Assembly: GCF_000319575.2 (NCBI RefSeq) | Contig: NC_021291.1 | Location: 1,364,001-1,428,000 of the forward strand | Reading direction: 5' to 3' | Length of the DNA: 64,000 bases | Source of the DNA: Spiribacter salinus M19-40 | GTDB taxonomy: Bacteria; Pseudomonadota; Gammaproteobacteria; Nitrococcales; Nitrococcaceae | Shown: piece by piece, positions 51,089 through 60,087 of the stretch | Position numbering within the stretch: position 1 is the first letter of the stretch | Layout: each line of letters starts with the position of its first letter | Made by a program: the position numbers and the translations under genes | The notes under the pieces: generated by a model | Told to the model about the DNA's origin: nothing | Databases searched by the model: none | Seen by the model: only the letters and a program-made list of their open reading frames with translations

Positions 51089-52029
51089 GGCAAACGCTCC
51101 GCAACGCGCAATGTGGCGCTGCGGGCTCTCGGGTTGCTGTGGATCTCGAGGTCGTCAGCCTGCAACGCCTTACCGATGCGCCGCAGCCGAGGCTGCTTTT
51201 CGGGCGGCACTCGGCCCGCGCCCGGCGGCAGATCGCCTACCTGGCTGTGTCGGTTGATGAAGCGCTTAACCCGGCGATCCTCCAACGAATGAAAGCTGAT
51301 CACCACCAGGCGACCGCCTGGCCCCAGCAAGTCGCAAATATCACCGAGTACGCGATCAAGCGCACCGAGCTCGTCATTCAGATGGATGCGAATGGCCTGA
51401 AAGCTGCGTGTCGCCGGATGTCGGCCCGGCTCGCTGCGAGGGACCGCGGTCGCGATCAGCTCGGCCAAGCCCGTTGTGGTCTCGGGTAACTGCCCCTGAT
51501 CTCGAGCGCGACAAATAGCCCTCGCGATCCGGCGAGCGAACCGCTCCTCACCATAGTCGCGCAGCACACTGACCAACGTGCGCTCGTCAACGCCGGCGAG
51601 CCACTCGGCCGCGGTCTCGCCGGTCAGGTTGTTCATGCGCATGTCGAGCGGGCCCTCGCGCAGAAAGCTAAAGCCCCGCGCCGGCGTATCCAGCTGCGGC
51701 GATGACACGCCCAGATCAAGCAGGATGCCCATGACTTGGCCCGCCAATCCGGCAGCGCGCAAATGCGGACCCAGATCAGCGAAGTCCGCCTGCAGAATCT
51801 GGCAACGGGGATCATCGCCGTGGCGAGCCTGCGCCAGTGCGATCGCCTCGGGGTCCTTATCGACAAGCCAGAGACAGGCGCTGTTGTCGAGACGGGAGAG
51901 CAAGGCCATCGCATGCCCCCCACGGCCGAAAGTGCCGTCCACATAAATCCCGTGGGGTCGCGGGTGCATGGCCTCAATGGCCTGCTCCAGCATGACAGGG
52001 CGATGTTCCGGGGCTTCGCTCACGGCCAT
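51085..52029 (-). CDS. rsmH: 16S rRNA m4C1402 methyltransferase RsmH (MraW)
   Basis: SAM-dependent methyltransferase acting on C1402 of 16S rRNA (314 aa). It shows [29 protein letters not shown] (SAM loop), [12 protein letters not shown] and [13 protein letters not shown]. It lies 6 bases after mraZ. RsmI at 53107-53964 methylates the same nucleotide on the ribose. Confidence 0.97.
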   Translation of the reverse strand: MAVSEAPEHRPVMLEQAIEAMHPRPHGIYVDGTFGRGGHAMALLSRLDNSACLWLVDKDPEAIALAQARHGDDPRCQILQADFADLGPHLRAAGLAGQVMGILLDLGVSSPQLDTPARGFSFLREGPLDMRMNNLTGETAAEWLAGVDERTLVSVLRDYGEERFARRIARAICRARDQGQLPETTTGLAELIATAVPRSEPGRHPATRSFQAIRIHLNDELGALDRVLGDICDLLGPGGRLVVISFHSLEDRRVKRFINRHSQVGDLPPGAGRVPPEKQPRLRRIGKALQADDLEIHSNPRARSATLRVAERLP

Positions 52030-52035
52030 CGTCTC

Positions 52036-52488
52036 CTAAAGGGAAAGGGACTCGAGATCGCCCGGCAGGTCTTCGGATTCGGCGGCTTCAGCCAGCCATT
52101 CATCGCGGCGCTGGGTCCAGGCGAGTTCATCCCAGAGCTCGAACTTGTTGCCCTGACCAATCAGGACGGTTTTTTTGTCGAGGCCTGCAAAATCCCGCAG
52201 CGGCTGGGAGAGCAGAATCCGCCCACTACCGTCGAGCTGGCACTCCGTCGCATGGCCGATCAGCAAACGCTGAAGCCGACGGGCGCTGCGGTTGAGACTG
52301 GGCAGGCGCACCAGTTTCTGCTCGATGTGCTCCCATTCCGGCAAGGGATACACGAGCAGGCAGTGATCGCGGTCCACCGTGACCACCAGATTCCCGTCAC
52401 AAAGGGCACCCAACCGCTCGCGATAGCGGCTTGGGAACGCGATGCGCCCCTTTGCGTCGAGATTGATGTGCGTCACACCACGAAACAC
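52036..52488 (-). CDS. mraZ: Transcriptional regulator MraZ
   Basis: A 150-residue ring-forming AbrB-fold DNA-binding protein with two tandem SpoVT-AbrB units. The first is GVTHINLDAKGRIAFPSRYRE, the second LDGSGRILLSQPLRDFAGL. In E. coli MraZ represses its own dcw cluster by binding TGGGN repeats. It is the first gene of the cluster, and such repeats are visible just upstream. Confidence 0.96.
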   Translation of the reverse strand: MFRGVTHINLDAKGRIAFPSRYRERLGALCDGNLVVTVDRDHCLLVYPLPEWEHIEQKLVRLPSLNRSARRLQRLLIGHATECQLDGSGRILLSQPLRDFAGLDKKTVLIGQGNKFELWDELAWTQRRDEWLAEAAESEDLPGDLESLSL

Positions 52489-52514
52489 GAAATTCCCCTT
52501 TCGCTACCCGGAAA

Positions 52515-52539
52515 AGCCATTCCCTGCCACTTTTCCCCA
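52515..52539 (-). promoter_or_regulatory. MraZ operator (three TGG-type repeats, 10-bp period)
   Basis: On the minus strand TGGGG (52535-52539), TGGCA (52525-52529) and TGGCT (52515-52519) occur at exactly 10-base intervals between the promoter and the mraZ ATG. This matches the MraZ binding arrangement of TGGG-type boxes with 5-base spacers, although two of the three boxes deviate at the fourth base. Confidence 0.65.
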
Positions 52540-52550
52540 CTTGAGGACAC

Positions 52551-52579
52551 ACTCTAGACAGCAATTAAGGGCGCGTCAA
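52551..52579 (-). promoter_or_regulatory. Promoter of the mraZ/dcw cluster
   Basis: On the minus strand TTGACG (-35, 52574-52579), a 17-base spacer and TAGAGT (-10, 52551-52556) lie 62 bases upstream of the mraZ ATG and just upstream of the MraZ repeats. The repeats would fall in the first 30 transcribed bases. Confidence 0.7.
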
Positions 52580-52694
52580 GCAACCTGACTAGCAATTTTT
52601 TCCACCATGACAGGGACTTACGTCTCACCCTCCGACCGGAAACTCAGCTCCTGATCGCGGGATAAAAATAAGTTTTTAAAACATCGATTTAAGG

Positions 52695-52714
52695 AAAAAT
52701 GCGAGAATTCGCAT
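52695..52714 (-). terminator. Intrinsic terminator of rnpB
   Basis: On the minus strand ATGCGA / TCGCAT form a 6-bp stem with a 4-base loop, followed by five T's, about 12 bases after the mature 3' end of RNase P RNA. Position and T-run fit a Rho-independent terminator, with a short stem. Confidence 0.7.
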
Positions 52715-52725
52715 AAGGAAAGAAA

Positions 52726-53077
52726 GTGGGAAGCCGGCCTGTAAGCCGGGTTCTGTCGAGGACAATCATTCATCTGGGATACACGTCACCGTGTATCTCG
52801 AGCGACCTACCCGGGAGCCGCGCGGGCCACGCGTCTGCCCCCCTATTTGGTCTTGCTCCGGGTGGGGTTTACCCTGCCACGCCTGTTGCCAGTCGCGCGG
52901 TGCGCTCTTACCGCACCATTTCACCCTTACCTGGGCCATCCGAAGGTGGCCATCGGCGGTTTATTTTCTGCGGCACTTTCCGTCGGCTTACGCCGCCCAG
53001 GCATTACCTGGCACCCTGCCCATTGGAGCCCGGACTTTCCTCCACACCGAGTGCAGCGATTGTCCGGCCGACTTCCC
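52726..53077 (-). ncRNA. rnpB: RNase P RNA (bacterial type A)
   Basis: Catalytic RNA of tRNA 5' processing, about 350 bases. The minus strand has the conserved GAGGAAAGTCCGGGCTCC (53024-53042), GGTAAGAGCGCACCG, GCAAGACCAAATAGG and, near the 3' end, GACAGAACCCGGCTTA. GAAGTCGGCC at the 5' end pairs with GGCCGGCTTC at the 3' end, forming helix P1 and fixing the limits to within a few bases. The 5' end lies only 30 bases after the rsmI stop. Confidence 0.96.
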
Positions 53078-53106
53078 ACCACGCAGGATATCACCGAAGC
53101 ACGCCA

Positions 53107-53964
53107 TCAGGGCTTATCTGCCTGCACGGCCAGCGTGTAAATCTGATTGGTCGATCCACCCGTCAGCTGAGCCGCAATGCGGGCAGCCGCTTTGGCACCC
53201 AATCCCTCTTGACGCAAAAGCTGAAGCATCACCTCGACGGGCGGTAGGCCTGCCTGCTCCGCAGACGACGCCGGCGCACCCCCGATCAGGATGACAAATT
53301 CGCCCTTCAAGCGGTGAGGATCAGCGGCTACCCAATCCACCAACGCCGCCAATGTATCGAGCCGCGTCGTCTCGAAGCGCTTGGTCAACTCCCGGCAAAT
53401 CGCCGCTTCGCGTTCTGGCCCGAACGCCTCAACCATATCGGCTAACGCGGCCTCGAGGCGCCGCCCGGACTCCAGCACGACCAGGGTATGCTCCAGGCCA
53501 GCCAGTGCCGTCAGCCGTTTGCGGCGACTAGCCGGGCGCGCCGGCAGAAACCCCTCATAGCTGAACCGATCCGTTGGCAACCCAGCCACTGACAGGGCCG
53601 CAACGATGCTGCTTGGCCCGGGCACGGCCAGCACTTCACGCCCCGCTTCCCGCAACGCTCGCACCAGGCGATAGCCCGGGTCGCTGATCAGCGGCGTCCC
53701 TGCATCGCTAACCAGTGCAATGGCGCTGCCCGAGTCGAGACGCTGGCGCAGCATGGCAACGCGCTCGTTTTCGTTGTGCTCATGGAGGCTGATCAGCGGT
53801 TGCTTCAGGCCCAGATGCCCCAATAACCGCGCCGTATGCCGCGTGTCTTCGGCGGCAATCGCATCCACCCCCGCCAGGGTCTCCCGGGCACGCGCACTCA
53901 GGTCGCCCAGGTTCCCGATGGGGGTCGCCACGACGTAAAGCCGGCCTGGCTCGATTGACACCAT
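53107..53964 (-). CDS. rsmI: 16S rRNA 2'-O-methyltransferase RsmI
   Basis: SAM-dependent enzyme methylating the ribose of C1402 in 16S rRNA (285 aa). It has LYVVATPIGNLGDLSARA, EDTRHTARLL, ALVSDAGTPLISDPGYRLV and VPGPSSIVAALSVAGLP, the RsmI/YraL tetrapyrrole-methylase fold. It is divergent from lpoA, as in E. coli yraL-yraM. ATG at 53964. Confidence 0.97.
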   Translation of the reverse strand: MVSIEPGRLYVVATPIGNLGDLSARARETLAGVDAIAAEDTRHTARLLGHLGLKQPLISLHEHNENERVAMLRQRLDSGSAIALVSDAGTPLISDPGYRLVRALREAGREVLAVPGPSSIVAALSVAGLPTDRFSYEGFLPARPASRRKRLTALAGLEHTLVVLESGRRLEAALADMVEAFGPEREAAICRELTKRFETTRLDTLAALVDWVAADPHRLKGEFVILIGGAPASSAEQAGLPPVEVMLQLLRQEGLGAKAAARIAAQLTGGSTNQIYTLAVQADKP

Positions 53965-54036
53965 TTGCTCCCGGAATCAATACTGCTGCGGTCGTCGGCA
54001 GTCTACCCGGCGCGTCCAAGTACCGCGAGATCTACC

Positions 54037-55935
54037 TTGTCGTTATCCCGTCCCGCCATTGCTCTGTTTGCCGCTCTGCTTTTTATCGCAGGGTGTACCG
54101 CCGTCAGGCCGCTCGATGAAGATGCGGTGACTCGGATCGAGTCACCGCGCCTGGATAAAGCCGATGCCGCCCTGGCCATGGGCGATGTCACCAGTTCGCT
54201 CACGCTCCTGCGCATGGCAGCCCGGGACGCACCGGAACCCGCCGCAACAGGACTCAAACTTGAGGCCGCCCTGCTCGCGCTGACCATGGATGACCCCCAA
54301 CCGGCGCGGCAGTTAACAGATAGCCGTTGGGCCAGAGCGGGTGCACGTAACGCCGCCATCAGCACCCTGATCGAGGCGCGCCTGGCCATACGGCAGGATC
54401 GCGCCAATCGCGTCCGCGCCGAGACGCTGACGGAAGTCACCCAAGCCATGCCCCGACGCCTGCGCCCGTACCAGACGCAAACGCTGGCACAGCTAGCCGC
54501 TCAAATGGGCGACTGGCAACGCGCATTGACGTACCGGCTCGAGCTGGCTGATTTTGATCCACCGACCGATCTGGCTCGACACAACGAGGCGGAACTGTGG
54601 GAAGGTCTGATGCGGGCGCCACTCCTGGCCGTGCAGTCCGCCGCCAAGGCAGCGCCGGAGGGGATACGCAAGGCATGGCTCCAGCTGGCTACCCAAGTGC
54701 GCCAGGCGGCACTGAGCGCATCCAAAACCGAGGACGCGCTTCAGGCATGGCGCTTGAGCCACCCGCAACACCCGGCCAGCCAGCTGCTCGAAACACGCAT
54801 CAGCGCCATTCAGCGCGCCGAAACCGCGCCGCCCCGATCAGTGGCAGCCCTACTGCCCCTCAGCGGGGAGCTCGCGCCGGCTGGTCAAGCGATCCGACGG
54901 GGCCTCCTGGCGGCCCATTACGCCGCGACAAACCAGAGAAGCCGACCAACCCTGAACATCATTGATGTGGGACCCGACGGACTGCCCGCGCCCGCTGCCT
55001 ACCAGCAGGCTGTCGCCGAAGGTGCCCAGCAGGTCATCGGCCCGCTCAGCAAAAGCGCGATCCGGGATCTGGCCTCAAGCACACCGCTGTCCGTACCCGT
55101 CCTTGCCCTTAACCGGGCGAGCGACATCCAGAACACCCCAAAACTCAGACAATTCGGCCTGGCCCCGGAAGACGATGCGCGCGCCGCGGCGGCGCTCGCC
55201 CGACAGCTTGGCTATGAACGCATGGCAGTGATTGCCAGTGCAGACGACTGGGGCCAGCGAGTGACTGACGCGTTCTCGGAGGCGTTCACTGAGCAGACGG
55301 GTGAGATCATTGAGCTGAGCACCTATGCCGACCAGCAGGAAGACATGAGCCTACCGATTCGCACGCTCTTCCAGCTCGACGCCAGTGAAGAGCGGCATGT
55401 GCGAATGCAGTCGGTTACCGGGGCGCGCCTCCAGTTCGAGGACCGCCGCCGGCAAGACATGGATGGCGTGTTCATGGCGGCCTTCGAGCCCGCCGCCCGT
55501 CTGATTGCGCCGCAAATCCGGTTTCAGCGTGGCATCGGACTACCGGTAGTCGCCACCAGCCAGGCCTACCCGCAAACTGCATCGGATCAGGCCAACAAGG
55601 ATATGGAAGCTGTGATGATCACCCGCATGCCCTGGCTGCTTGATCAGGACACCAACCGCTTTGCCGAGCGGGTCCGGGCCGAGCTCAGCGCCGCCGATAC
55701 CGATCAGCGAGCCGGCCAACTGGTCGCCCTGGGCCTGGATAGCTACCAGCTGCTGGGCCGACTCAGCATTCTGAATCAGGAGCCCACGGTGCAATTTGAG
55801 GGCGCAACAGGCGCCCTGCGCGTTGACGATGAAGGCCGTGTCCGCCGACATTTGCTCCCCACCCGAGTGGATAGCAGTGGCCTACGACTCATTCGCATGC
55901 CAGCTTTGAACGGCCAGCCGCCGTATCTGCCTTGA
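54037..55935 (+). CDS. lpoA: Outer-membrane lipoprotein LpoA, activator of PBP1a
   Basis: Lipoprotein (632 aa) that activates penicillin-binding protein 1a from the outer membrane. TTG 54037 gives a 20-residue signal peptide ending in the lipobox LLFIAGC, which argues against a TTG 72 bases upstream. An N-terminal helical TPR-like domain is followed by a periplasmic-binding-protein fold (VAALLPLSGELAPAGQAIRRGLLAAH). Maturation would need LspA (13638-14168). It is followed by yraN as in E. coli. Confidence 0.92.
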   Translation: MSLSRPAIALFAALLFIAGCTAVRPLDEDAVTRIESPRLDKADAALAMGDVTSSLTLLRMAARDAPEPAATGLKLEAALLALTMDDPQPARQLTDSRWARAGARNAAISTLIEARLAIRQDRANRVRAETLTEVTQAMPRRLRPYQTQTLAQLAAQMGDWQRALTYRLELADFDPPTDLARHNEAELWEGLMRAPLLAVQSAAKAAPEGIRKAWLQLATQVRQAALSASKTEDALQAWRLSHPQHPASQLLETRISAIQRAETAPPRSVAALLPLSGELAPAGQAIRRGLLAAHYAATNQRSRPTLNIIDVGPDGLPAPAAYQQAVAEGAQQVIGPLSKSAIRDLASSTPLSVPVLALNRASDIQNTPKLRQFGLAPEDDARAAAALARQLGYERMAVIASADDWGQRVTDAFSEAFTEQTGEIIELSTYADQQEDMSLPIRTLFQLDASEERHVRMQSVTGARLQFEDRRRQDMDGVFMAAFEPAARLIAPQIRFQRGIGLPVVATSQAYPQTASDQANKDMEAVMITRMPWLLDQDTNRFAERVRAELSAADTDQRAGQLVALGLDSYQLLGRLSILNQEPTVQFEGATGALRVDDEGRVRRHLLPTRVDSSGLRLIRMPALNGQPPYLP

Positions 55936-56291
55936 GCGCTCGCCCACAGCGCATTGGCGCCGCGGCTGAACAGACGGCGCTTGATTATCTACAAGCCGCG
56001 GGCCTTTTGCTCATTGAGCGCAACTTCCGCATCCGCCGGGGTGAGATTGACCTGGTGATGCGAGACAATGCCGAGATTGTCTTCGTGGAGGTAAGAGCGC
56101 GCGACACCGGGCATTTCGGTGATGGCATCGACAGCATCACGCGGGCCAAGCGCCACCGGCTGATCGCGGCGGCCAGCGCGTGGCTGCAGCGTCAGCGCAG
56201 CGAGCCACCCACGCGATTCGATGTGATTGGCCTGGACCAGACCGGACAGATTACCTGGATCCGTGACGCCTTTCGCGCCGACGACGGATAA
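55932..56291 (+). CDS. yraN: UPF0102 family protein YraN
   Basis: A 119-residue putative nuclease-fold protein of unknown exact role. It has the restriction-endonuclease-like core RNFRIRRGEIDLVMRDNAEIVFVEVRARD, with E-ID and EVR catalytic-type residues. TTG 55932 overlaps the lpoA stop by 4 bases (TTGA). The lpoA-yraN linkage is conserved. Confidence 0.92.
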   Translation: MSARPQRIGAAAEQTALDYLQAAGLLLIERNFRIRRGEIDLVMRDNAEIVFVEVRARDTGHFGDGIDSITRAKRHRLIAAASAWLQRQRSEPPTRFDVIGLDQTGQITWIRDAFRADDG

Positions 56292-56304
56292 GCTTTGGTG
56301 TGAG

Positions 56305-56703
56305 CTACTTGACCACGCGCAGGCCCGGACGCCCACCACCGCCATCGTTTCCCGATCCGGAACCCGGCCCGTCATCCGGCGGTGTGCCATCGCCATCTTC
56401 AGCGGTAAAGATCATGCCCCGGCCATTCTCCCGAGCATAAATCGCGAGGACCTGGGCCACGGGGACATAGACGTTCTGAGGGACGCCACCAAAGCGGGCT
56501 TCGAACGCGATGGCATCGTTAGCGAGTGACAGCCCGCGGACGGCGCTTGGTGAGACATTCAATACGAGCTGGCCACCCTCAGCAAATTCACGCGGCGCCA
56601 TTACCTCGTCGGCCTCCGCATTCACCAACAGATGTGGGGTCAGGTCGTTATCAACAATCCATTCATAGAGACCACGGAGCAGGTAAGGCCGGCTGGGGGT
56701 CAT
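56305..56703 (-). CDS. sspB: ClpXP adaptor SspB
   Basis: Adaptor that delivers ssrA-tagged proteins to ClpXP (132 aa). The substrate-binding domain (RPYLLRGLYEWIVDNDLTPHLLVNA, FEARFGGVPQNVYVPVAQVLAIYARENG) is followed by a Gly/Asp/Ser-rich flexible linker. The C-terminal ClpX-binding peptide is GRPGLRVVK. It overlaps sspA by 4 bases and converges with yraN, 13 bases away. Confidence 0.96.
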   Translation of the reverse strand: MTPSRPYLLRGLYEWIVDNDLTPHLLVNAEADEVMAPREFAEGGQLVLNVSPSAVRGLSLANDAIAFEARFGGVPQNVYVPVAQVLAIYARENGRGMIFTAEDGDGTPPDDGPGSGSGNDGGGGRPGLRVVK

Positions 56704-57332
56704 CCGCCCTGTCGCATTGCCTGCTCGGTGGCGGTCAGGCTCGCCTGGAACGGTTCACGCTCAAATAGCCGCGCCGCATATTCCTGAATTGTCTCGGCCT
56801 CTGGCGGCAGTTCGACCCCATAGTGCGTCAGGCGCCAAAGCAGGGGCGCAAGCGTGCAATCCATCATCGTGATCTCATCACTCAGGAAAAACGGTGTCCC
56901 CGCCGCAAAGACATCGGCGCTAGCGGCCAGGCCCTCAGCAAGCTCTCGGCGGACAGCCGGTTTGCCCCGGTTTTCGGTTTTCTCGAGATGCGACAGCAAC
57001 CGGTACCAGTCACGTTCAACTCGAGATATCACGAGCTTCGCCTTCGCCCGGGAGACCGGGTCAATGGGCATCAGCGGCGGATGGGGAAAGCGCTCGTCCA
57101 GGTACTCGCAGATAACCCGCGGGTCATACAGTGCAAGATCACGATCCACCAACGTCGGGGTTTCGGCATAGGGATTCAGATCAGCCAGGTCTTCCGGCTG
57201 CGGGCCGTCCGGCGCAATCTCAACCACTTCGACCGCGATGCCCTTTTCCGCAAGGACAAGACGCACCCGGTGGCTATCAGCACTCGCCGGATCGCTGTAC
57301 AACCCGATTGTTGAGCGCTGACTCAGCACCAC
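56700..57332 (-). CDS. sspA: Stringent starvation protein A
   Basis: RNA polymerase-associated protein with a glutathione-transferase fold (about 210 aa). The N-terminal thioredoxin-like half shows TIGLYSDPASADSHRVRLVLAEKG and LNPYAETPTLVDRDLALYDPRVICEYLDERFPHPPL; the helical half follows. As in other SspA proteins the catalytic GST residue is not evident. GTG 57332 gives an N terminus like the family but has no good Shine-Dalgarno; in-frame sequence continues upstream into petC, so the start is uncertain. It is co-directional with petABC and sspB. Confidence 0.88.
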   Translation of the reverse strand: MVLSQRSTIGLYSDPASADSHRVRLVLAEKGIAVEVVEIAPDGPQPEDLADLNPYAETPTLVDRDLALYDPRVICEYLDERFPHPPLMPIDPVSRAKAKLVISRVERDWYRLLSHLEKTENRGKPAVRRELAEGLAASADVFAAGTPFFLSDEITMMDCTLAPLLWRLTHYGVELPPEAETIQEYAARLFEREPFQASLTATEQAMRQGG

Positions 57333-57364
57333 CGGCTCTGCTACGGATTCGACCGGCTGACGGC

Positions 57365-58096
57365 TCAGTGGATATCCCTCCAGTATTCCCGCTTCATGAG
57401 GTACGCCAGGCCGGTGAAAATCACCAGAAAGCCGATCACCCACATCCCGATCTCCTGGCGCTTGGCCCGGACCGGCTCGGCCAGGAAGGCCATGTAATTC
57501 GTGATGTCCCGCGTAGCCTGATGATATTCCGACTCGCTCAGGGGGCCACGCTGGCCATCAGGAATCGCAATACCCGCTGTCTGGAGCTCGCCGCCGACCT
57601 CCTCGTATTGCGCCTCGGGCACACCCTGCAACCGCCATAGCACATGCGGCATCGAGGAATTCTCGAGCAGCGTGTTATTCCAGCCGATGCTGGCGTCCGG
57701 GTCGCGATAGAAACTGTTCAGGTAGGTATAGACCCAGTCCGCACCCCGGGAGCGCGCGGTAAGCGACAGATCCGGCGGCTCAGCACCAAACCAATCCGAA
57801 GCCTCTGAGCCCCGCATGGCAATGTTCATCTTGTCACCGGGCGTGTAGCTGCCATACACCAGTGTTTCCTCGACGGTCTCCATCGGCACGCCGAGCCCTT
57901 CCGGCAAGGCGTTCCAGCGGACATATTCAGCCGAGTGACACCCCATGCAGTTATTGGCAAACAGCTTTGCACCGCGCTGCAACGAACTCTGATCGGACAC
58001 ATCCACCTTGGCGTCCATGAGATCGCCACCGCCCCCGGCGGCAAAAGACACCCCGGAGATCAACCCCAGCATGAGAGCAAGCGCAATCTTTCTCAT
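57365..58096 (-). CDS. petC: Cytochrome c1 of the bc1 complex
   Basis: Haem c subunit of ubiquinol-cytochrome c reductase (243 aa). A Sec signal peptide (1 to about 19) precedes CMGCH (haem attachment), followed by WNALPEGLGV and MPHVLW. A C-terminal membrane anchor (MWVIGFLVIFTGLAYLMKREYW) ends the protein. Its ATG overlaps the petB stop by 1 base. Confidence 0.97.
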   Translation of the reverse strand: MRKIALALMLGLISGVSFAAGGGGDLMDAKVDVSDQSSLQRGAKLFANNCMGCHSAEYVRWNALPEGLGVPMETVEETLVYGSYTPGDKMNIAMRGSEASDWFGAEPPDLSLTARSRGADWVYTYLNSFYRDPDASIGWNNTLLENSSMPHVLWRLQGVPEAQYEEVGGELQTAGIAIPDGQRGPLSESEYHQATRDITNYMAFLAEPVRAKRQEIGMWVIGFLVIFTGLAYLMKREYWRDIH

Positions 58097-59352
58097 CAGT
58101 CGGTGACCCTCTCAGGAACCGGCTTGGTTCGCTCAAACCCGAACGCGGTGTAGGCGAACAGGAAGGCAAAGAAGCCGAAGTAGACCACGGTCCAGATCTG
58201 CGCCCAGGCGGTGACCGTTAGCCCGAGAATCAGATCTGATGGTGCCTGCAGGCCAAGATAGCTCAATGCGACAAAGGCCACGGCAAACAGGCCCAGTGCG
58301 ATCTTGTGACCCAGGCCCCGGTAGCGCACCGAGCGAACCCGGCCGCGATCAATCCACGGCAGCAGGAACAGCAGGAATATCGCTGAGCCCATCGCGAGCA
58401 CGCCGCCGAACTTGTCGGGAATGGCGCGCAGGATTGAATAGAACGCCGTGAAGTACCAGACCGGCGCAATGTGCTCAGGCGTCTGCAGCGGGTTGGCCGG
58501 CTCGAAATTGGGCGGTTCAAGGAACATGCCGCCCATCTCTGGTGCGAAGAAGACGACCGCGGAGAAGAAGATCAGGAAGACGCCGAGCCCAAAGGTGTCC
58601 TTCACCGTGTAATACGGATGGAAGGGGATGCCGTCCTTGGGCTTGCCGGCCTTGTCTTTGTGCTCCTTGATGTTGACGCCATCCGGGTTGTTGGAACCCA
58701 CTTCATGCAGCGCCAGGATGTGAAAGACCACCAGCCCCACGAGCGCCAGCGGCAATGCCACCACGTGCAGGGCGAAGAAACGATTCAACGTTACCCCGGA
58801 GATGTTGAAGTCGCCCCGAATCCAGAGCGCGAGCTGCTCACCAATGCCGGGAATCGCCCCGAACAGCGAAATAATGACCTGCGCACCCCAGTAGGACATC
58901 TGGCCCCACGGCAGCAGATAACCCATGAAAGCCTCGGCCATCAGCATGAGGTAGATAATCATGCCGAAAACCCAAATCAGCTCACGCGGCTTCTGGTACG
59001 ACCCATACAGGAGCGCTCGGAACATGTGCAGATACACCACCACAAAGAACGCCGAGGCCCCCGTGGAATGCATGTAGCGAATTAACCACCCCCATTCGAC
59101 ATCGCGCATGATGTACTCGACCGACGCGAATGCACCGTCCGCCGAGGGGTTGTAGTTCATGGTGAGCCAGATACCCGTCAGCAGCTGGTTCACCAGCACG
59201 AACAGTGCCAGCGAACCGAAGTAGTACCAGATATTGAAATTCTTGGGCGCGTAGTACTCGGCGATGTGCTCGTTCCACATCTTGGTCAGCGGGAACCGGG
59301 CATCCACCCAGCCCAGCAGACCGCCTTCGGCTTTCTGCGTCGCGTCGCTCAT
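58096..59352 (-). CDS. petB: Cytochrome b of the bc1 complex
   Basis: Dihaem membrane subunit (418 aa) holding the quinol-oxidation and quinone-reduction sites. HSTGASAFFVVVYLHMFRAL and FALHVVALPLALVGLVVFHILALH hold the haem-ligating histidines. GYLLPWGQMSYWGA follows, and the Qo motif appears as APVWYF rather than the more usual PEWYF. Overlaps petA and petC by 1 base. Confidence 0.97.
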   Translation of the reverse strand: MSDATQKAEGGLLGWVDARFPLTKMWNEHIAEYYAPKNFNIWYYFGSLALFVLVNQLLTGIWLTMNYNPSADGAFASVEYIMRDVEWGWLIRYMHSTGASAFFVVVYLHMFRALLYGSYQKPRELIWVFGMIIYLMLMAEAFMGYLLPWGQMSYWGAQVIISLFGAIPGIGEQLALWIRGDFNISGVTLNRFFALHVVALPLALVGLVVFHILALHEVGSNNPDGVNIKEHKDKAGKPKDGIPFHPYYTVKDTFGLGVFLIFFSAVVFFAPEMGGMFLEPPNFEPANPLQTPEHIAPVWYFTAFYSILRAIPDKFGGVLAMGSAIFLLFLLPWIDRGRVRSVRYRGLGHKIALGLFAVAFVALSYLGLQAPSDLILGLTVTAWAQIWTVVYFGFFAFLFAYTAFGFERTKPVPERVTD

Positions 59353-59945
59353 CAGGCCGCCTCCTCGTCGTCTTCACCCACCACCAGGAGACCGTTTTCA
59401 GCCACACGATGCGGAGGGACTACTAGATTAGTGGGTGCTGGAACGCCGGCATAGACACGGCCAGCGAGATCAAACTTTGAGCCATGGCAAGGGCAGAAAA
59501 AACCGCCTTGCCAGTCGGCATCCAGAGAACCTGCCTTTGGCATGTAGGACGGGATACAGCCCAGATGCGTGCAGATCGGGACGACCACCAGGAACTCCGG
59601 GTCGATCGATCGATGCGTGTTCTGTGCGTAGCTCGGCTGCTGGGAGGCCACATCGGACGCCGGATCGGCGAGCGTATCTTCCAGCGTAGGCAGCGCCTCC
59701 AGCGCAGCCTCTGACCGGCGGATCACCCAGACCGGCTGACCGCGCCAACTAATGTTCATGCGCTGACCCGGCTCCAGCGTGCTGGTGTCCACTTCCACCG
59801 GCGCACCCGCGGCCCGGGTTGTGGCGCTGGGGTTCCAGTAGGCAAGAAATGGAACAGCGGTATAGGCCGCGCCCACGCCGCCCACAACGGCTACGGCTCC
59901 GGTCAGAAAGCGGCGGCGGCTGTTACTGGCGCCTTCCTGAGACAT
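59352..59945 (-). CDS. petA: Rieske iron-sulfur protein of the bc1 complex
   Basis: The 2Fe-2S subunit of ubiquinol-cytochrome c reductase (197 aa). A twin-arginine sequence (SRRRFLTGAV) precedes the membrane anchor. The cluster-binding motifs are CTHLGC and CPCHGSKFD. First gene of petABC; the 142 bases upstream contain no convincing promoter, since TTGACG and TAGCAT there are 22 bases apart. Confidence 0.97.
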   Translation of the reverse strand: MSQEGASNSRRRFLTGAVAVVGGVGAAYTAVPFLAYWNPSATTRAAGAPVEVDTSTLEPGQRMNISWRGQPVWVIRRSEAALEALPTLEDTLADPASDVASQQPSYAQNTHRSIDPEFLVVVPICTHLGCIPSYMPKAGSLDADWQGGFFCPCHGSKFDLAGRVYAGVPAPTNLVVPPHRVAENGLLVVGEDDEEAA

Positions 59946-60087
59946 CTTTATTGTTCCTGTGCATGGGTAGTGAATCCGGCCCTGTCTGACCGACGCAATT
60001 CGGCCATATTCGGGATGCTAGAATCCCCCATGAGGCCTTTTCCGTCAAGCACTCGTGGCCTCGGTCCACTGCCTGCGGAGCCCGTCA

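Noticed and set aside
60020-60060. Possible petABC promoter (TTGACG and TAGCAT on the minus strand)
   Set aside because: The elements are 22 bases apart, too far for sigma-70; the 17-base alternative -10 (GATTCT) matches only 3 of 6 positions.
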